Source of the DNA: Sinorhizobium shofinae
GTDB taxonomy: Bacteria > Pseudomonadota > Alphaproteobacteria > Rhizobiales > Rhizobiaceae
Length of the DNA stretch: 64,000 bases
Direction of reading: 5' to 3'
NCBI GenBank assembly: GCA_001704765.1
Contig: MBFK01000172.1
Location: 1 to 64,000, forward strand
The translations under genes and the position numbers were made by a program. A model generated the notes under the pieces. It was not told where the DNA came from. It saw nothing but the letters and a program-made list of their open reading frames with translations, and searched no databases. Positions 37,440 to 45,707 of this stretch are shown here, in pieces (the stretch's first letter is position 1; each line of letters begins with the position of its first letter).

Positions 37440-38126
37440 ATGGCAACGATAAAGCTCAACGTGATCAAGCCCAGCGTCAACAACATGACGGTGCGCGTGT
37501 TTCTGAGGGCGGCAAAGCTCGACTTTACCGAACATGACGTCTACGGGCAGACGCGCTCCGCCGAATATCTGGCACGGGCGCCTTCGCACCTGACGCCGAT
37601 GATCGAAACGGCGGACCTGCCCAAGGGCGCCCTCTGGGAAAGCTGCGCGATCATGCAATATCTGTGCAACAAGCACGGGCTCGATCAGTTCTATCCGAAA
37701 GACCCCGAACCGCGCGCGATGATCGACAGCGCCATGTTCTACTTGATCGGCACCTTCTATCCTTATCTCGCTCGGGCGACCTACCCGGCTCTCAATTTCC
37801 CCCAATATCCGGGCGAAGTCGGCTTTAGCGACGCAGATGTGGAAACCAAGGAGAAGGCGCGCAAGGCCGCGGTGGAGGCGCTCGCCGAACCGCTCGAGGT
37901 CTTCCGCGCCTTCTATATGGGCGACAAGTCGTTCATTGGCGGCGACAGCCCGTCGATCGCAGATATAAGGCTTGCCTCGACGCTCGAGTTCCTGGCGGCG
38001 ATCGATTACTCCCTGCCGGACTGGGCCAAGACCTATGTAACGGCCATGGAAAAGTCGCTTGGCGAGGCTTACAGCGAGCCGGCCGCCGATGTCCGCGGCT
38101 ATATCGACTATGTGAAGTCGTTGTAG
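37440..38126 (+). CDS. Glutathione S-transferase family protein
   Basis: A 228-residue protein: N-terminal thioredoxin-fold (MATIKLNVIKPSVNNMTVRVFLRAAKLDFTEHDVYGQ, then HLTPMIETAD and ESCAIMQYL for glutathione binding) and C-terminal helical domain with the GDSPSIADIRLASTLEFL N-capping motif. The ribosome site AGGGAGGAA lies at the correct distance. It is the last gene of the ligase-lyase-VOC-GST run, cytoplasmic, and may isomerise or conjugate a pathway intermediate with glutathione. Confidence 0.85.
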   Translation: MATIKLNVIKPSVNNMTVRVFLRAAKLDFTEHDVYGQTRSAEYLARAPSHLTPMIETADLPKGALWESCAIMQYLCNKHGLDQFYPKDPEPRAMIDSAMFYLIGTFYPYLARATYPALNFPQYPGEVGFSDADVETKEKARKAAVEALAEPLEVFRAFYMGDKSFIGGDSPSIADIRLASTLEFLAAIDYSLPDWAKTYVTAMEKSLGEAYSEPAADVRGYIDYVKSL

Positions 38127-38138
38127 GTAGGATGCGCT

Positions 38139-38762
38139 TCACCAGATAAGCAGGATGATGGCGGTTGCGCCGAGCGCCAGTGTCCAGAGACGATCGAAAT
38201 TTATCCATGCGGAGCGCAAGCCCGCGAGGCCAAGCCAGCTAAAGACCACCAAGGCAATTGCAGCGATCACGGCGAGCATGGCGCCGGTATGCACGGCAAC
38301 GGCCGCAAGCGAAACGGAAAGCGAGCCAGCCATACCGGCCATGCCGGCGTGATCCGCGAGGCAGAGGCTCAAGACTGCTGGCACGAGCATCAGTCCGGCG
38401 CCGTGGCTCGTCGCCATCAGGAAGGACCAGGCCGCAAGCCCGGCCATGCCGGCTCGCATGCCGACTCTGACGCGGTGGCGGTGTCCGCAAATTGCTAGAT
38501 AGCCGGCGAAAGCCAGAATAAAGGCGGCGGCGATAAGCTGGAGACTGCGCAAATCCATGACCGCCCCGAATGCGACCATCACGGCCAATACCGTCGCGAT
38601 GGAAGCGGCATGGCCGACGGCGATCGGGAGAAGGGACAGCCAGACGATCCTTGCGCTTTGTCGATGGAACCCGAGCGCCACGGCGAAAAGCCAGCCCATC
38701 GCCGGGTTGGCGCCGTGAAACGCGCCGAGGCCAGCCAGGGATAGCCAAGGCCAGAAATCCAT
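38139..38762 (-). CDS. Multi-pass membrane protein of unknown function, next to mtoX
   Basis: A 207-residue protein with about six hydrophobic segments. The N-terminus MDFWPWLSLAGLGAFHGANPAMGWLFAVALG and later MATSHGAGLMLVPAVLSL each carry a His in a small-residue helix, a pattern seen in metal-transport-type membrane proteins, but no family is certain. It starts 33 bases after the selenium-binding-type gene stop with GGAG upstream, so the two are an operon. A role in copper or other metal supply to that enzyme is only a guess. Confidence 0.65.
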   Translation of the reverse strand: MDFWPWLSLAGLGAFHGANPAMGWLFAVALGFHRQSARIVWLSLLPIAVGHAASIATVLAVMVAFGAVMDLRSLQLIAAAFILAFAGYLAICGHRHRVRVGMRAGMAGLAAWSFLMATSHGAGLMLVPAVLSLCLADHAGMAGMAGSLSVSLAAVAVHTGAMLAVIAAIALVVFSWLGLAGLRSAWINFDRLWTLALGATAIILLIW

Positions 38763-38795
38763 TATCCGCTCCGGCAGGACATGGTTCTGCTCTCC

Positions 38796-40190
38796 TCAAG
38801 GATAGCAGTAGGAGTCGGAGGAGCAGTCACCGCCTTCGAGCCGGACCTGATGTGGGCGGTGGCCCTTCGGCCAATCCACGAAGAAGGCCTCCTCGAAGGA
38901 AATGCCGCCATTGTCGCCGACGTCGAGCTTCACCATCCAGCCGTCGATGCCCTCCGGGTAGAACTGCGGATCGATCGCGCCGTAGAGCGAGTTTGTGAAA
39001 TAGACCCGCTTGCCGTCGCGGCTGATCTCCACCATCTGCGGTCCGCCGTTGAGAGCACCATTGGCGGCCTTCGGATGGGTCGCGCGTGCCACGATCCCGC
39101 CGATCCTTACGCGGCCCGTCTCCTTCGGCGCGAGAGGATCGGAAACGTCGTACTGGATCATGTCGCCGGTGCCCCAGCAGGACACGTAGAGGAAACGATC
39201 GTCCATCGAAAGATCGATGTCGGTCACCAGCGGCGGCACCGCCTTGAAGCCTTTGAGCACGGGCGGCAGGAGGTCCGGGTCGGCCGGCTCCGCCGGTATC
39301 TCGACCACTTTCTTCACCGCCCATTGATTGCCGTCGCGATACCAGGTCCAGATCGACGCGGAGAGGTCCTTGAGGCTGATGACGCAGCCGACGAAACCGT
39401 AAGCCTTGGTGGGGTCGTGGGCCGGGCGCAGTTCGAAGACGAGCTGGTGTTCCTCGCCGAAATCGATCACCTGCACATGCTTGCGCTTGTTGAGATCCCA
39501 GAAATGCAGCCTGCGGCCATATTTCGAGTTGAGAAGCACTTCGGGAACAAGGCCGTTTTCGAACGTATCGGGCGTCCCCCATTCGCTGGTGATCATCGTG
39601 TCGTGGCCGAGATGCCACCAGAAGTCATAGGCGAGCTTCTGCGGCCCGCGGTCCATTTCCCATTGGCCGAGCACGTCAAAGCTGTCGTGGTCGAGCAGGA
39701 AGATGCCGCCGGGCGCCTTGCCGTCGCGGTCGGCAAGTGCATTGACGTAGATGCCTTCCGGCCCGCAATGGATCGTGTGCAGCCGCGAATAGTTGGCCCT
39801 TTCGGCGACTTCCGCAGGCTCGATAACACGGACGATCTGCGGGTTCCGAGGATCGGGCTTCGTGTCGATGATATGAAGCCGCGACGATCTCAAGCCCGGC
39901 ACGACGAGATAGCGTCGCTCGACATGCGGATGGGGCGCGTTCGGACACAGGCAGGACGAGCAGGCATTCCAGCCGAAATGGTGAAGCTCGTCGCCGACGT
40001 TCGGCATGTCCACCTGCCCGACGATCTTAGAATAGGTGGAAGACGCCGGATCGACGTCGACGACGGCAATTGCGTCCGGCCGTTGCCGGTCTGGGTCAAA
40101 GGCGGCGACATAGGCAAGCGTCTCTTTCGGCGCCTTGGCGGCCATGCGTGGAGATGGATAGAAGGAGGGATCGGGTCGCCACGTCGTCAT
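38796..40190 (-). CDS. mtoX: SELENBP1-family protein, probable methanethiol oxidase
   Basis: A 464-residue selenium-binding-protein-56 (SELENBP1) family member. Characterised bacterial relatives (MtoX) are copper-dependent methanethiol oxidases giving formaldehyde, hydrogen peroxide and sulfide. The CSSCLCPN motif near residues 83-90, FWWHLGHDTMITSEWGTP and the final CSSDSYCYP are conserved, with many His for metal. No signal peptide is present, unlike some periplasmic MtoX. ATG 40190 after GGGGAG is used; the 132 codons upstream in the same frame run through another gene and are not real. SCO1/SenC- and MauG-type genes often found beside mtoX are absent. Confidence 0.8.
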   Translation of the reverse strand: MTTWRPDPSFYPSPRMAAKAPKETLAYVAAFDPDRQRPDAIAVVDVDPASSTYSKIVGQVDMPNVGDELHHFGWNACSSCLCPNAPHPHVERRYLVVPGLRSSRLHIIDTKPDPRNPQIVRVIEPAEVAERANYSRLHTIHCGPEGIYVNALADRDGKAPGGIFLLDHDSFDVLGQWEMDRGPQKLAYDFWWHLGHDTMITSEWGTPDTFENGLVPEVLLNSKYGRRLHFWDLNKRKHVQVIDFGEEHQLVFELRPAHDPTKAYGFVGCVISLKDLSASIWTWYRDGNQWAVKKVVEIPAEPADPDLLPPVLKGFKAVPPLVTDIDLSMDDRFLYVSCWGTGDMIQYDVSDPLAPKETGRVRIGGIVARATHPKAANGALNGGPQMVEISRDGKRVYFTNSLYGAIDPQFYPEGIDGWMVKLDVGDNGGISFEEAFFVDWPKGHRPHQVRLEGGDCSSDSYCYP

Positions 40191-40292
40191 TTTCGTATCT
40201 CCCCAGAGAAGACAATGCGTGGATCCTGATGCAAGCTTAGTAGATGCGGCAGAAAGTCGTCGGAAATGCGGCGCATTTGCCTTATTTGGGGG

Positions 40293-40622
40293 ATGGCGGC
40301 GAGCGAGGGCAAAGCAAGACAGTTGGACGAATTCGAATTCGACGCGGCGCTTTGGCTCTATCCCGGAAAGGGCGGCTGGTATTTCGTCACGCTGCCGGCA
40401 GACATTGCCCGGCAGAACAGGTTCCTGGCCGAACCAAAAACGCGCGGCTGGCGCAGCGAAGCGGTGATCGTGCGGACGGGCAAGACCGAATGGAGGACGT
40501 CGATCTTCCCGGACAAGGCCTCGGGTTCCTTTCTCCTGCCGGTGAAGGCGGAGGTTCGGCAAAAAGAGAAATTGGCCGCCGGCCAAACGATCCGGATCAA
40601 GCTGTCGTTGGATGGCAGCTAG
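40293..40622 (+). CDS. DUF1905 domain protein
   Basis: A protein of about 109 residues. The DUF1905 pattern is clear: FEFDAALWLYPGKGGWYFVTLPADIA, then WRTSIFPDKASGSFLLPVKAEVR and a final GQTIRIKLSL. It is a small beta-rich domain of unknown function, often alone. Start choice is uncertain: ATG 40293 after TTGGGGG, or ATG 40266. It lies alone between mtoX and phnF. Confidence 0.7.
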   Translation: MAASEGKARQLDEFEFDAALWLYPGKGGWYFVTLPADIARQNRFLAEPKTRGWRSEAVIVRTGKTEWRTSIFPDKASGSFLLPVKAEVRQKEKLAAGQTIRIKLSLDGS

Positions 40623-40660
40623 AGCGGGATGAGGAAAAGTGTGCGCGGTTTGCGCAGTGA
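40621..40660. repeat. Rhizobial palindromic repeat, degenerate copy
   Basis: GCGGGATGAGGAAAAGTG followed by a GCGGTTT-containing half is a shortened version of the repeats at 36738 and 45644. It lies between DUF1905 and the phnF stop. Confidence 0.4.
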
Positions 40661-40661
40661 T

Positions 40662-41399
40662 CTAAGTCTCTATCCGGAGCTTCATCCGGTCGGCGGCAAA
40701 GCGCGTACGCGCGTATTCGATCGGCCGGCCATCGAGGTCGGCATTGACCGACCGGGCTTCCAGGACGATCGCCCCCGGTGAAAGCTGGAGCAGCGCCAGT
40801 TCCTCCGCATCGGCATGCCGCGCGACGATCTCCGTCGACGCGCGGACATAGTCGTTAAGCCCCTGCGCGGCGAAGGCCTTGGTGACGGAACCAAGACGCC
40901 CATATTCCTCGGCCATTTTCGGAAAGCGATCGGCGGGAAAATAGCTGGTCGCCACCGACAGCGGCCGCCCGTCACCGCTGTTGACGGTGTTGAGTTCGAC
41001 GAGCGGCGTGCCGGGCGAAAGACCGAGCGCCGCGGCAATTTCGCCATGCGCCGGAACCTGATCGTGTCCAAGCAGGCGGGAGCCAATTTCCTTCACCTGC
41101 CGGCCGAGCCCTTGAGAGAAACGGGTGCGGCGCGAGATCGGATAGGTGACCCGCTCCTTGCGCTCGATCATCGTGCCGCGTCCCTGCACGGCGCGCACCA
41201 AACCCTCGTCGGCCAGCGCGGCGAGCGCGCTGCGCACCGTGTGGCGGTTGACGCCGAACTCCTGCGCCAGCGCCGTCTCGGGCGGCACCATGCCGGTCGC
41301 GTCGTAATCGCCATTGCTGATTGCCAGCCGTATGCGGTCGGCGATCTGCCGCCAAAGCGCTACCCCCGTCTGCCGCTCGACCGTCTTTCTCACTGCCAT
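40662..41399 (-). CDS. phnF: PhnF, GntR/HutC-type phosphonate regulator
   Basis: A 245-residue regulator: winged helix-turn-helix (residues about 8-75, IADRIRLAISNGDY, PPETALAQEFGVNRHTVRSALAALADEGLVRAVQGRGT) plus a UTRA ligand domain. ATG 41399 is preferred over a GTG 18 bases earlier. It is divergent from phnG across a perfect dyad at 41461-41478, so it should repress the phn operon and perhaps itself. Confidence 0.9.
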   Translation of the reverse strand: MAVRKTVERQTGVALWRQIADRIRLAISNGDYDATGMVPPETALAQEFGVNRHTVRSALAALADEGLVRAVQGRGTMIERKERVTYPISRRTRFSQGLGRQVKEIGSRLLGHDQVPAHGEIAAALGLSPGTPLVELNTVNSGDGRPLSVATSYFPADRFPKMAEEYGRLGSVTKAFAAQGLNDYVRASTEIVARHADAEELALLQLSPGAIVLEARSVNADLDGRPIEYARTRFAADRMKLRIET

Positions 41400-41460
41400 T
41401 TTTGCCACCGATGTCACAAGCCTGTCATTTCCGACAGCTAGGAGGTATAAGATGTATAGT

Positions 41461-41478
41461 TGTCTAGATCAATAGACA
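41461..41478. promoter_or_regulatory. PhnF operator
   Basis: TGTCTA (41461-41466) and TAGACA (41473-41478) are exact inverse repeats with a 6-base spacer, placed 15 bases before the phnG start and about 60 from phnF. Position and half-site form fit a GntR/HutC-family operator. Confidence 0.75.
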
Positions 41479-41493
41479 TTTTAGGTGAAGCGA

Positions 41494-41964
41494 ATGGACG
41501 CGAACCAGAAACATGAAACCTCGCCGGAGGCGGCGGATCGCAAGGAAGGCATGCGGCTTCTGGCACGCGCCACTTTGGCGGAACTGGCCGCCGCCTGGGA
41601 GGCGATCTTAGACAAGCCGGAAGTGGCGCCGGTACGCGGCCCGGAGACGGGCCTCGTCATGGTGCGCGGCCGCATTGGCGGCGGCGGCGACCCCTTCAAT
41701 CTCGGCGAGGCGACAGTGTCGCGCGCCACGGTGCGACTTTCGACCGGCGAGGTCGGCCACGGCCAGCTGCTCGGCACCGACAAAAAGCGCGCCCGCTATG
41801 CCGCGATCTTCGACGCACTCTTTCAGAACAACGCCCACCGCCCGGCGGTCGAAGCGCTGCACCGGCTGATCGCCGCCCGCCTCGCGACCGAAGACCGACA
41901 GAAGGCCGAGGAGACGGCCGCGACCCGAGTGGACTTCTTCACCATGGTCCGGGGAGAGGATTGA
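41494..41964 (+). CDS. phnG: C-P lyase subunit PhnG
   Basis: A 156-residue PhnG, a core-complex partner of PhnI in the phosphonate C-P lyase. Conserved segments are GRIGGGGDPFNLGEATVSRATV and GHGQLLGTDKKRARYAAIFDAL. ATG 41494 is chosen; a GTG nine bases earlier is possible. The stop overlaps the phnH start (TGATG), so translation is coupled. First gene of the plus-strand phn operon. Confidence 0.93.
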   Translation: MDANQKHETSPEAADRKEGMRLLARATLAELAAAWEAILDKPEVAPVRGPETGLVMVRGRIGGGGDPFNLGEATVSRATVRLSTGEVGHGQLLGTDKKRARYAAIFDALFQNNAHRPAVEALHRLIAARLATEDRQKAEETAATRVDFFTMVRGED

Positions 41965-42572
41965 TGAGCTCACATTCGCAGATCTACGCCGGCGCCTTCG
42001 CCGACCCGGTCTTCGCGGCGCAGTCCGTGTTCCGCACGCTGATGGATAGCTTCGCCCGGCCAGGCACCATTGGCCGCCTTTCGGCTTCGGCCTCACCACC
42101 CTCGCCTCTTGGTAACGCCAGCGGCGCGGTGGCGCTGACGCTCTGCGACCACGACACCCCCGTCTGGCTCTCACCGGCGCTCTCCAAATCCGCCGTCCGG
42201 CAATGGATTGCCTTCCATACCGGCGCATGCGTGACCGAAGTCAAGGACGAGGCGCGTTTCGCCTTCGTCGAGAAGGGTGCGGCGGTCCCTAGCTTCGACC
42301 AGTTCGCCCTCGGCACCCAGGAGTATCCCGACCGGTCGACGACACTGGTCGTCGAGGTCGAGGCACTGACGGGGGGAGAGCCGCTTGTCGCCGGGGGGCC
42401 GGGCATCAAGGCGGAGATCGTCGTCGCGCCCATCGGGCTACCGGACGTCTTCCTCGATTTCTGGACCGCCAACCGGGCGATCTTCCCGCGCGGCATCGAT
42501 CTGGTGCTGACGGCGGGCGACGCGGTGCTCTGCCTGCCGCGCACGACGAAACTTTCGATCGAGCGGGAGTAA
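41964..42572 (+). CDS. phnH: C-P lyase subunit PhnH
   Basis: A 202-residue PhnH, a PLP-transferase-like fold without PLP that belongs to the C-P lyase core (PhnGHIJ). The family start AFADPVFAAQSVFRTLMDSFARPGTIGRL and the C-terminal ANRAIFPRGIDLVLTAGDAVLCLPRTTKL are typical. ATG 41964 overlaps the phnG stop. It is followed by phnI after four bases. Confidence 0.93.
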   Translation: MSSHSQIYAGAFADPVFAAQSVFRTLMDSFARPGTIGRLSASASPPSPLGNASGAVALTLCDHDTPVWLSPALSKSAVRQWIAFHTGACVTEVKDEARFAFVEKGAAVPSFDQFALGTQEYPDRSTTLVVEVEALTGGEPLVAGGPGIKAEIVVAPIGLPDVFLDFWTANRAIFPRGIDLVLTAGDAVLCLPRTTKLSIERE

Positions 42573-42576
42573 AAGC

Positions 42577-43686
42577 ATGTATGTAGCCGTCAAAGGCGGG
42601 GAAGCCGCCATCGCCAACGCCCACCGCCTGCTTGCCGATCGCCGCCGCGGCGACCGAGCGCTGCCGTCGATCACCATCGAGCAGGTCGTCGAGCAGCTCG
42701 GGCTCGCGGTCGATCGCGTCATGGCCGAAGCCTCACTCTACGACCGCGCGCTCGCCGCGCTTGCCGTGCGCCAGGCGCGCGGCGACATGATCGAGGCGAT
42801 CTTCATCCTGCGTGCCTACCGCACCACCCTCCCCCGCTTCGGCTACTGCGAGCCGATCGACACCGCCGCCATGAAGATCGAACGGCGTGTCTCGGCAACC
42901 TACAAGGACCTGCCCGGCGGCCAGCTTCTCGGCCCCACCTTCGACTATACCCACCGCCTGCTCGATCCGTCGCTCATCGGTGACGGACCGGTCGCGGCGC
43001 CGGCCGTGAAGGAACCGGGCGAACACATCATGCGCGTCTCGGACATCCTCGACGGCGAGGGCCTGATCGAAGGCGACGGGCAGATGCCGGAAGGCCACCT
43101 GGCCGGCGACCTGACACGCGAGCCGATGGAATTCCCCATGCCGCGCGACCTGCGCCTGCAGGCCCTTGCGCGCGGCGACGAAGGTTTCCTGCTGGCGCTC
43201 GCCTATTCCACCCAGCGCGGCTATGGCCGCACCCATCCCTTCGTCGGCGAGGTGCGGATCGGCGAGGTGGAAGTCGAACTCGATCTGCCGGAACTGGGGT
43301 TCGCCGTTTCGCTCGGCACGATCCGCGTCACCGAATGCCAGATGGTCAACCAGTTCAAGGGTTCAGCCAAACAGCCGCCGCAGTTCACCCGCGGCTACGG
43401 CCTCGTCTTCGGCCAGAGCGAGCGGAAAGCCATGTCGATGTCGCTCGTCGACCGGGCGCTCAGGACCGACGAGTTCAGCGAGGACATCGTCGCCCCGGCA
43501 CAGGACCAGGAGTTCGTCATCTCGCATGCGGACAACGTCCAGGCGACCGGCTTCGTCGAGCATCTGAAGCTGCCGCATTATGTCGACTTCCAGGCCGAGC
43601 TCGACCTGGTGCGGCGCATGCGCCGCGAGGCCGCCCGCGCTCCTGAACAGGAAGCTACGGAACAAAACCGGGAGGCGGCTGAATGA
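42577..43686 (+). CDS. phnI: C-P lyase subunit PhnI
   Basis: A 369-residue PhnI. With PhnG/H/L it forms the nucleosidase step that exchanges adenine of ATP for the phosphonate, giving a ribose-1-phosphonate triphosphate. MYVAVKGGEAAI, AHRLLADRRRGD, HPFVGEVRIGEVEVEL and the C-terminal HADNVQATGFVEHLKLPHYVDFQAELDLVRRMRRE are family blocks. A gap of 289 bases to phnJ is unusual, since these genes normally abut. Confidence 0.94.
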   Translation: MYVAVKGGEAAIANAHRLLADRRRGDRALPSITIEQVVEQLGLAVDRVMAEASLYDRALAALAVRQARGDMIEAIFILRAYRTTLPRFGYCEPIDTAAMKIERRVSATYKDLPGGQLLGPTFDYTHRLLDPSLIGDGPVAAPAVKEPGEHIMRVSDILDGEGLIEGDGQMPEGHLAGDLTREPMEFPMPRDLRLQALARGDEGFLLALAYSTQRGYGRTHPFVGEVRIGEVEVELDLPELGFAVSLGTIRVTECQMVNQFKGSAKQPPQFTRGYGLVFGQSERKAMSMSLVDRALRTDEFSEDIVAPAQDQEFVISHADNVQATGFVEHLKLPHYVDFQAELDLVRRMRREAARAPEQEATEQNREAAE

Positions 43687-43975
43687 GCAGTCACCCTGTG
43701 GGCGCGATACCGGCGGCTTCAATCGCCGCCACCACCCCCGCCGCCGCCATCACCACCGCCGCAATCGCCGCTGCTGTCTCCGGCCATGACGAACGTCGCC
43801 TTTCCCCCGTCAGTGCCGGTTCGCGCTCAGGTTTTTGGCTTGCGATAAGGTCTGCGGCTGGCAACGAAGAGGCCCGCAGCCGCCAAACACCCGACAACGA
43901 CAACGGCGATCCAGAAGAACAATTCGTCCAAGTCTTAGCCCCGTCGCTGGTCGGCTGTTTTCAAGGTATTCAGAT
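43687..43975. other. Spacer between phnI and phnJ with GCC-rich tract
   Basis: The first part is a run rich in GCC/ACC triplets around 43720-43775. A plus-strand frame overlapping the phnI stop (43683-43979) is low-complexity Ala/Thr and probably not coding. On the minus strand a 34-codon membrane-like frame is described separately. No promoter of good quality was seen. Confidence 0.4.
43827..43931 (-). CDS. Possible tiny membrane peptide in the phnI-phnJ gap
   Basis: A 34-codon minus-strand frame from TTG 43931. It has an acidic start (DELFF), a hydrophobic core of about 20 residues (WIAVVVVGCLAAAGLFVA) and a basic tail (SRRPYRKPKT). That arrangement is a well-formed single membrane span with positive-inside tail. 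There is no ATG and only a weak ribosome site, and it runs opposite to the operon. It may be chance. Confidence 0.2.
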   Translation of the reverse strand: MDELFFWIAVVVVGCLAAAGLFVASRRPYRKPKT

Positions 43976-44869
43976 ATGAACGACCTCGCCACCTACAATT
44001 TCGCCTATCTCGACGAGCAGACGAAGCGGATGATCCGCCGGGCAATCCTCAAGGCGATCGCCATTCCGGGCTATCAGGTGCCCTTCGCCTCGCGCGAAAT
44101 GCCGATGCCCTACGGCTGGGGCACCGGCGGCGTGCAGGTCACCGCCTCGATCCTCGGGCCTAACGACGTGCTGAAGGTCATCGACCAGGGCGCCGACGAC
44201 ACGACCAATGCGGTCTCGATCCGCGCCTTCTTCCAGAAGGTCGCCAATGTCGCCGTCACAACCAAGACGAAGGAGGCGACGATCATCCAGACGCGCCACC
44301 GCATTCCCGAGGAACCGCTGCGAGACGGCCAGACGCTCGTCTACCAGGTGCCGATCCCCGAGCCCCTGCGCTTCCTGGAGCCGCGCGAGACCGAGACGCG
44401 CAAGATGCATGCGCTCGAAGAATACGGGCTCATGCATGTGAAGCTCTATGAGGACATCGCCCGCAACGGCCACATCGCGACCACCTACGCCTATCCGGTC
44501 AAGGTCGAGGGCCGCTATGTCATGGATCCCTCGCCGACGCCGAAATTCGACAATCCGAAGATGCACATGTCGGAGGCGCTACAGCTCTTCGGCGCCGGCC
44601 GCGAGAAGCGCATCTATGCAGTGCCGCCCCATACGGAGGTCGTCAGCCTCGACTTCGAGGACCACCCCTTCGAGATCCAGAAATTCGACAAGCCCTGTGC
44701 GCTCTGCGGCGCCGCAAACGTCTATCTCGACGAGGTGGTGCTCGACGACAAGGGCGGTCGCATGTTCGTCTGCTCCGACACCGACCATTGCGAAGGCCGG
44801 CAGGCCCATGGCCATGCCGGGCCCATGCTCGCCCGCCCCCGGCACCAATGCAAGGAGCCCGCAGAATGA
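43976..44869 (+). CDS. phnJ: C-P lyase radical SAM subunit PhnJ
   Basis: A 297-residue radical S-adenosylmethionine enzyme that breaks the carbon-phosphorus bond. The four conserved Cys fall at 241, 244, 266 and 272 (CALC, then CSDTDHC), the same numbers as in E. coli PhnJ. ATG 43976 gives the conserved N-terminus NDLATYNFAYLDEQTKRMIRRAILKAIAIPGYQVPF; the longer upstream frame covers the spacer. The stop overlaps the phnK start by ATGA. Confidence 0.95.
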   Translation: MNDLATYNFAYLDEQTKRMIRRAILKAIAIPGYQVPFASREMPMPYGWGTGGVQVTASILGPNDVLKVIDQGADDTTNAVSIRAFFQKVANVAVTTKTKEATIIQTRHRIPEEPLRDGQTLVYQVPIPEPLRFLEPRETETRKMHALEEYGLMHVKLYEDIARNGHIATTYAYPVKVEGRYVMDPSPTPKFDNPKMHMSEALQLFGAGREKRIYAVPPHTEVVSLDFEDHPFEIQKFDKPCALCGAANVYLDEVVLDDKGGRMFVCSDTDHCEGRQAHGHAGPMLARPRHQCKEPAE

Positions 44870-45642
44870 GCGCCGTGCCGCTTCTCAAGGTCAAAGACGT
44901 CTCGAAGTTCTATGGAAGCCGCATCGGCTGCCGCAGCGTCTCCTTCGTACTCTATCCCGGCGAGGTGCTCGCCGTCGTCGGCGAGTCCGGCTCCGGCAAG
45001 ACGACCCTGCTTTCCTGCCTCTCAACCCGGCTGATGCCGAGCTCCGGCATAATCGAATACCACATGCGCGACGGGCAATACCGCGATCTGGCCCATATGG
45101 GCGAAGCCGAGCGGCGCTTTCTAATGCGAACCGACTGGGGTTTCGTCCACCAGAACCCGGCCGACGGGCTGCGCATGACGGTTTCGGCCGGCGCCAATGT
45201 CGGAGAGCGGCTGATGGCGGTCGGCGACCGGCATTACGGCAACATCCGGGCGAGCGCGAGCGACTGGCTGAGGCGCGTCGAGATCGGCGAGGACCGGATC
45301 GACGACCAACCGCGCACCTTTTCCGGGGGCATGCGCCAACGCCTGCAGATCGCCCGCAATCTCGTCACCTCGCCTCGCCTCGTCTTCATGGACGAGCCAA
45401 CCGGAGGCCTCGACGTCTCGGTGCAGGCGCGCCTCCTCGATCTCGTGCGCGGTCTCGTCCACGATCTCGGGCTTGCGGCGGTCATCGTTACCCACGATTT
45501 GGCCGTGGCTCGCCTCCTGTCGCACCGGATGATGGTGATGAAGGACGGCACCGTCATCGAACAGGGGCTCACCGACCGCGTGCTCGACGATCCGCGCGAG
45601 CCTTACACGCAGCTCCTCGTTTCCTCGATTCTGCAGGTGTAA
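44866..45642 (+). CDS. phnK: C-P lyase ATP-binding protein PhnK
   Basis: A 258-residue ABC-type ATPase that binds the PhnGHIJ core rather than a membrane channel. Walker A GESGSGKTT, signature FSGGMRQRLQIARNL, Walker B LVFMDEPTGGLDVS and the H-loop VTHDLAVARLL are all present. The start overlaps the phnJ stop by four bases. A rhizobial repeat separates it from phnL. Confidence 0.93.
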   Translation: MSAVPLLKVKDVSKFYGSRIGCRSVSFVLYPGEVLAVVGESGSGKTTLLSCLSTRLMPSSGIIEYHMRDGQYRDLAHMGEAERRFLMRTDWGFVHQNPADGLRMTVSAGANVGERLMAVGDRHYGNIRASASDWLRRVEIGEDRIDDQPRTFSGGMRQRLQIARNLVTSPRLVFMDEPTGGLDVSVQARLLDLVRGLVHDLGLAAVIVTHDLAVARLLSHRMMVMKDGTVIEQGLTDRVLDDPREPYTQLLVSSILQV

Positions 45643-45643
45643 C

Positions 45644-45688
45644 GCATGATCCCGAAAAGTGGAATCCGGTTTTCGGGCAAGAACATGC
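45644..45688. repeat. Rhizobial palindromic repeat between phnK and phnL
   Basis: GCATGATCCCGAAAA and TTTTCGGG with a terminal CATGC form an imperfect palindrome with central GTGGAATCCGG. It begins one base after the phnK stop. This class of element is scattered in rhizobial intergenic regions; here it may form a hairpin in the phn mRNA. Confidence 0.65.
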
Positions 45689-45707
45689 GCAAAGGAAGGT
45701 AAGACAC

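Noticed and set aside
43683..43979. 98-codon plus-strand frame overlapping the phnI stop
   Set aside because: Low-complexity Ala/Thr-rich product arising from a GCC-type tract, with no similarity to any phn protein.
44448..45707. Long 5' extension of the phnL frame
   Set aside because: It lies across phnJ and phnK in another frame; PhnL begins at 45708 with a proper ribosome site.
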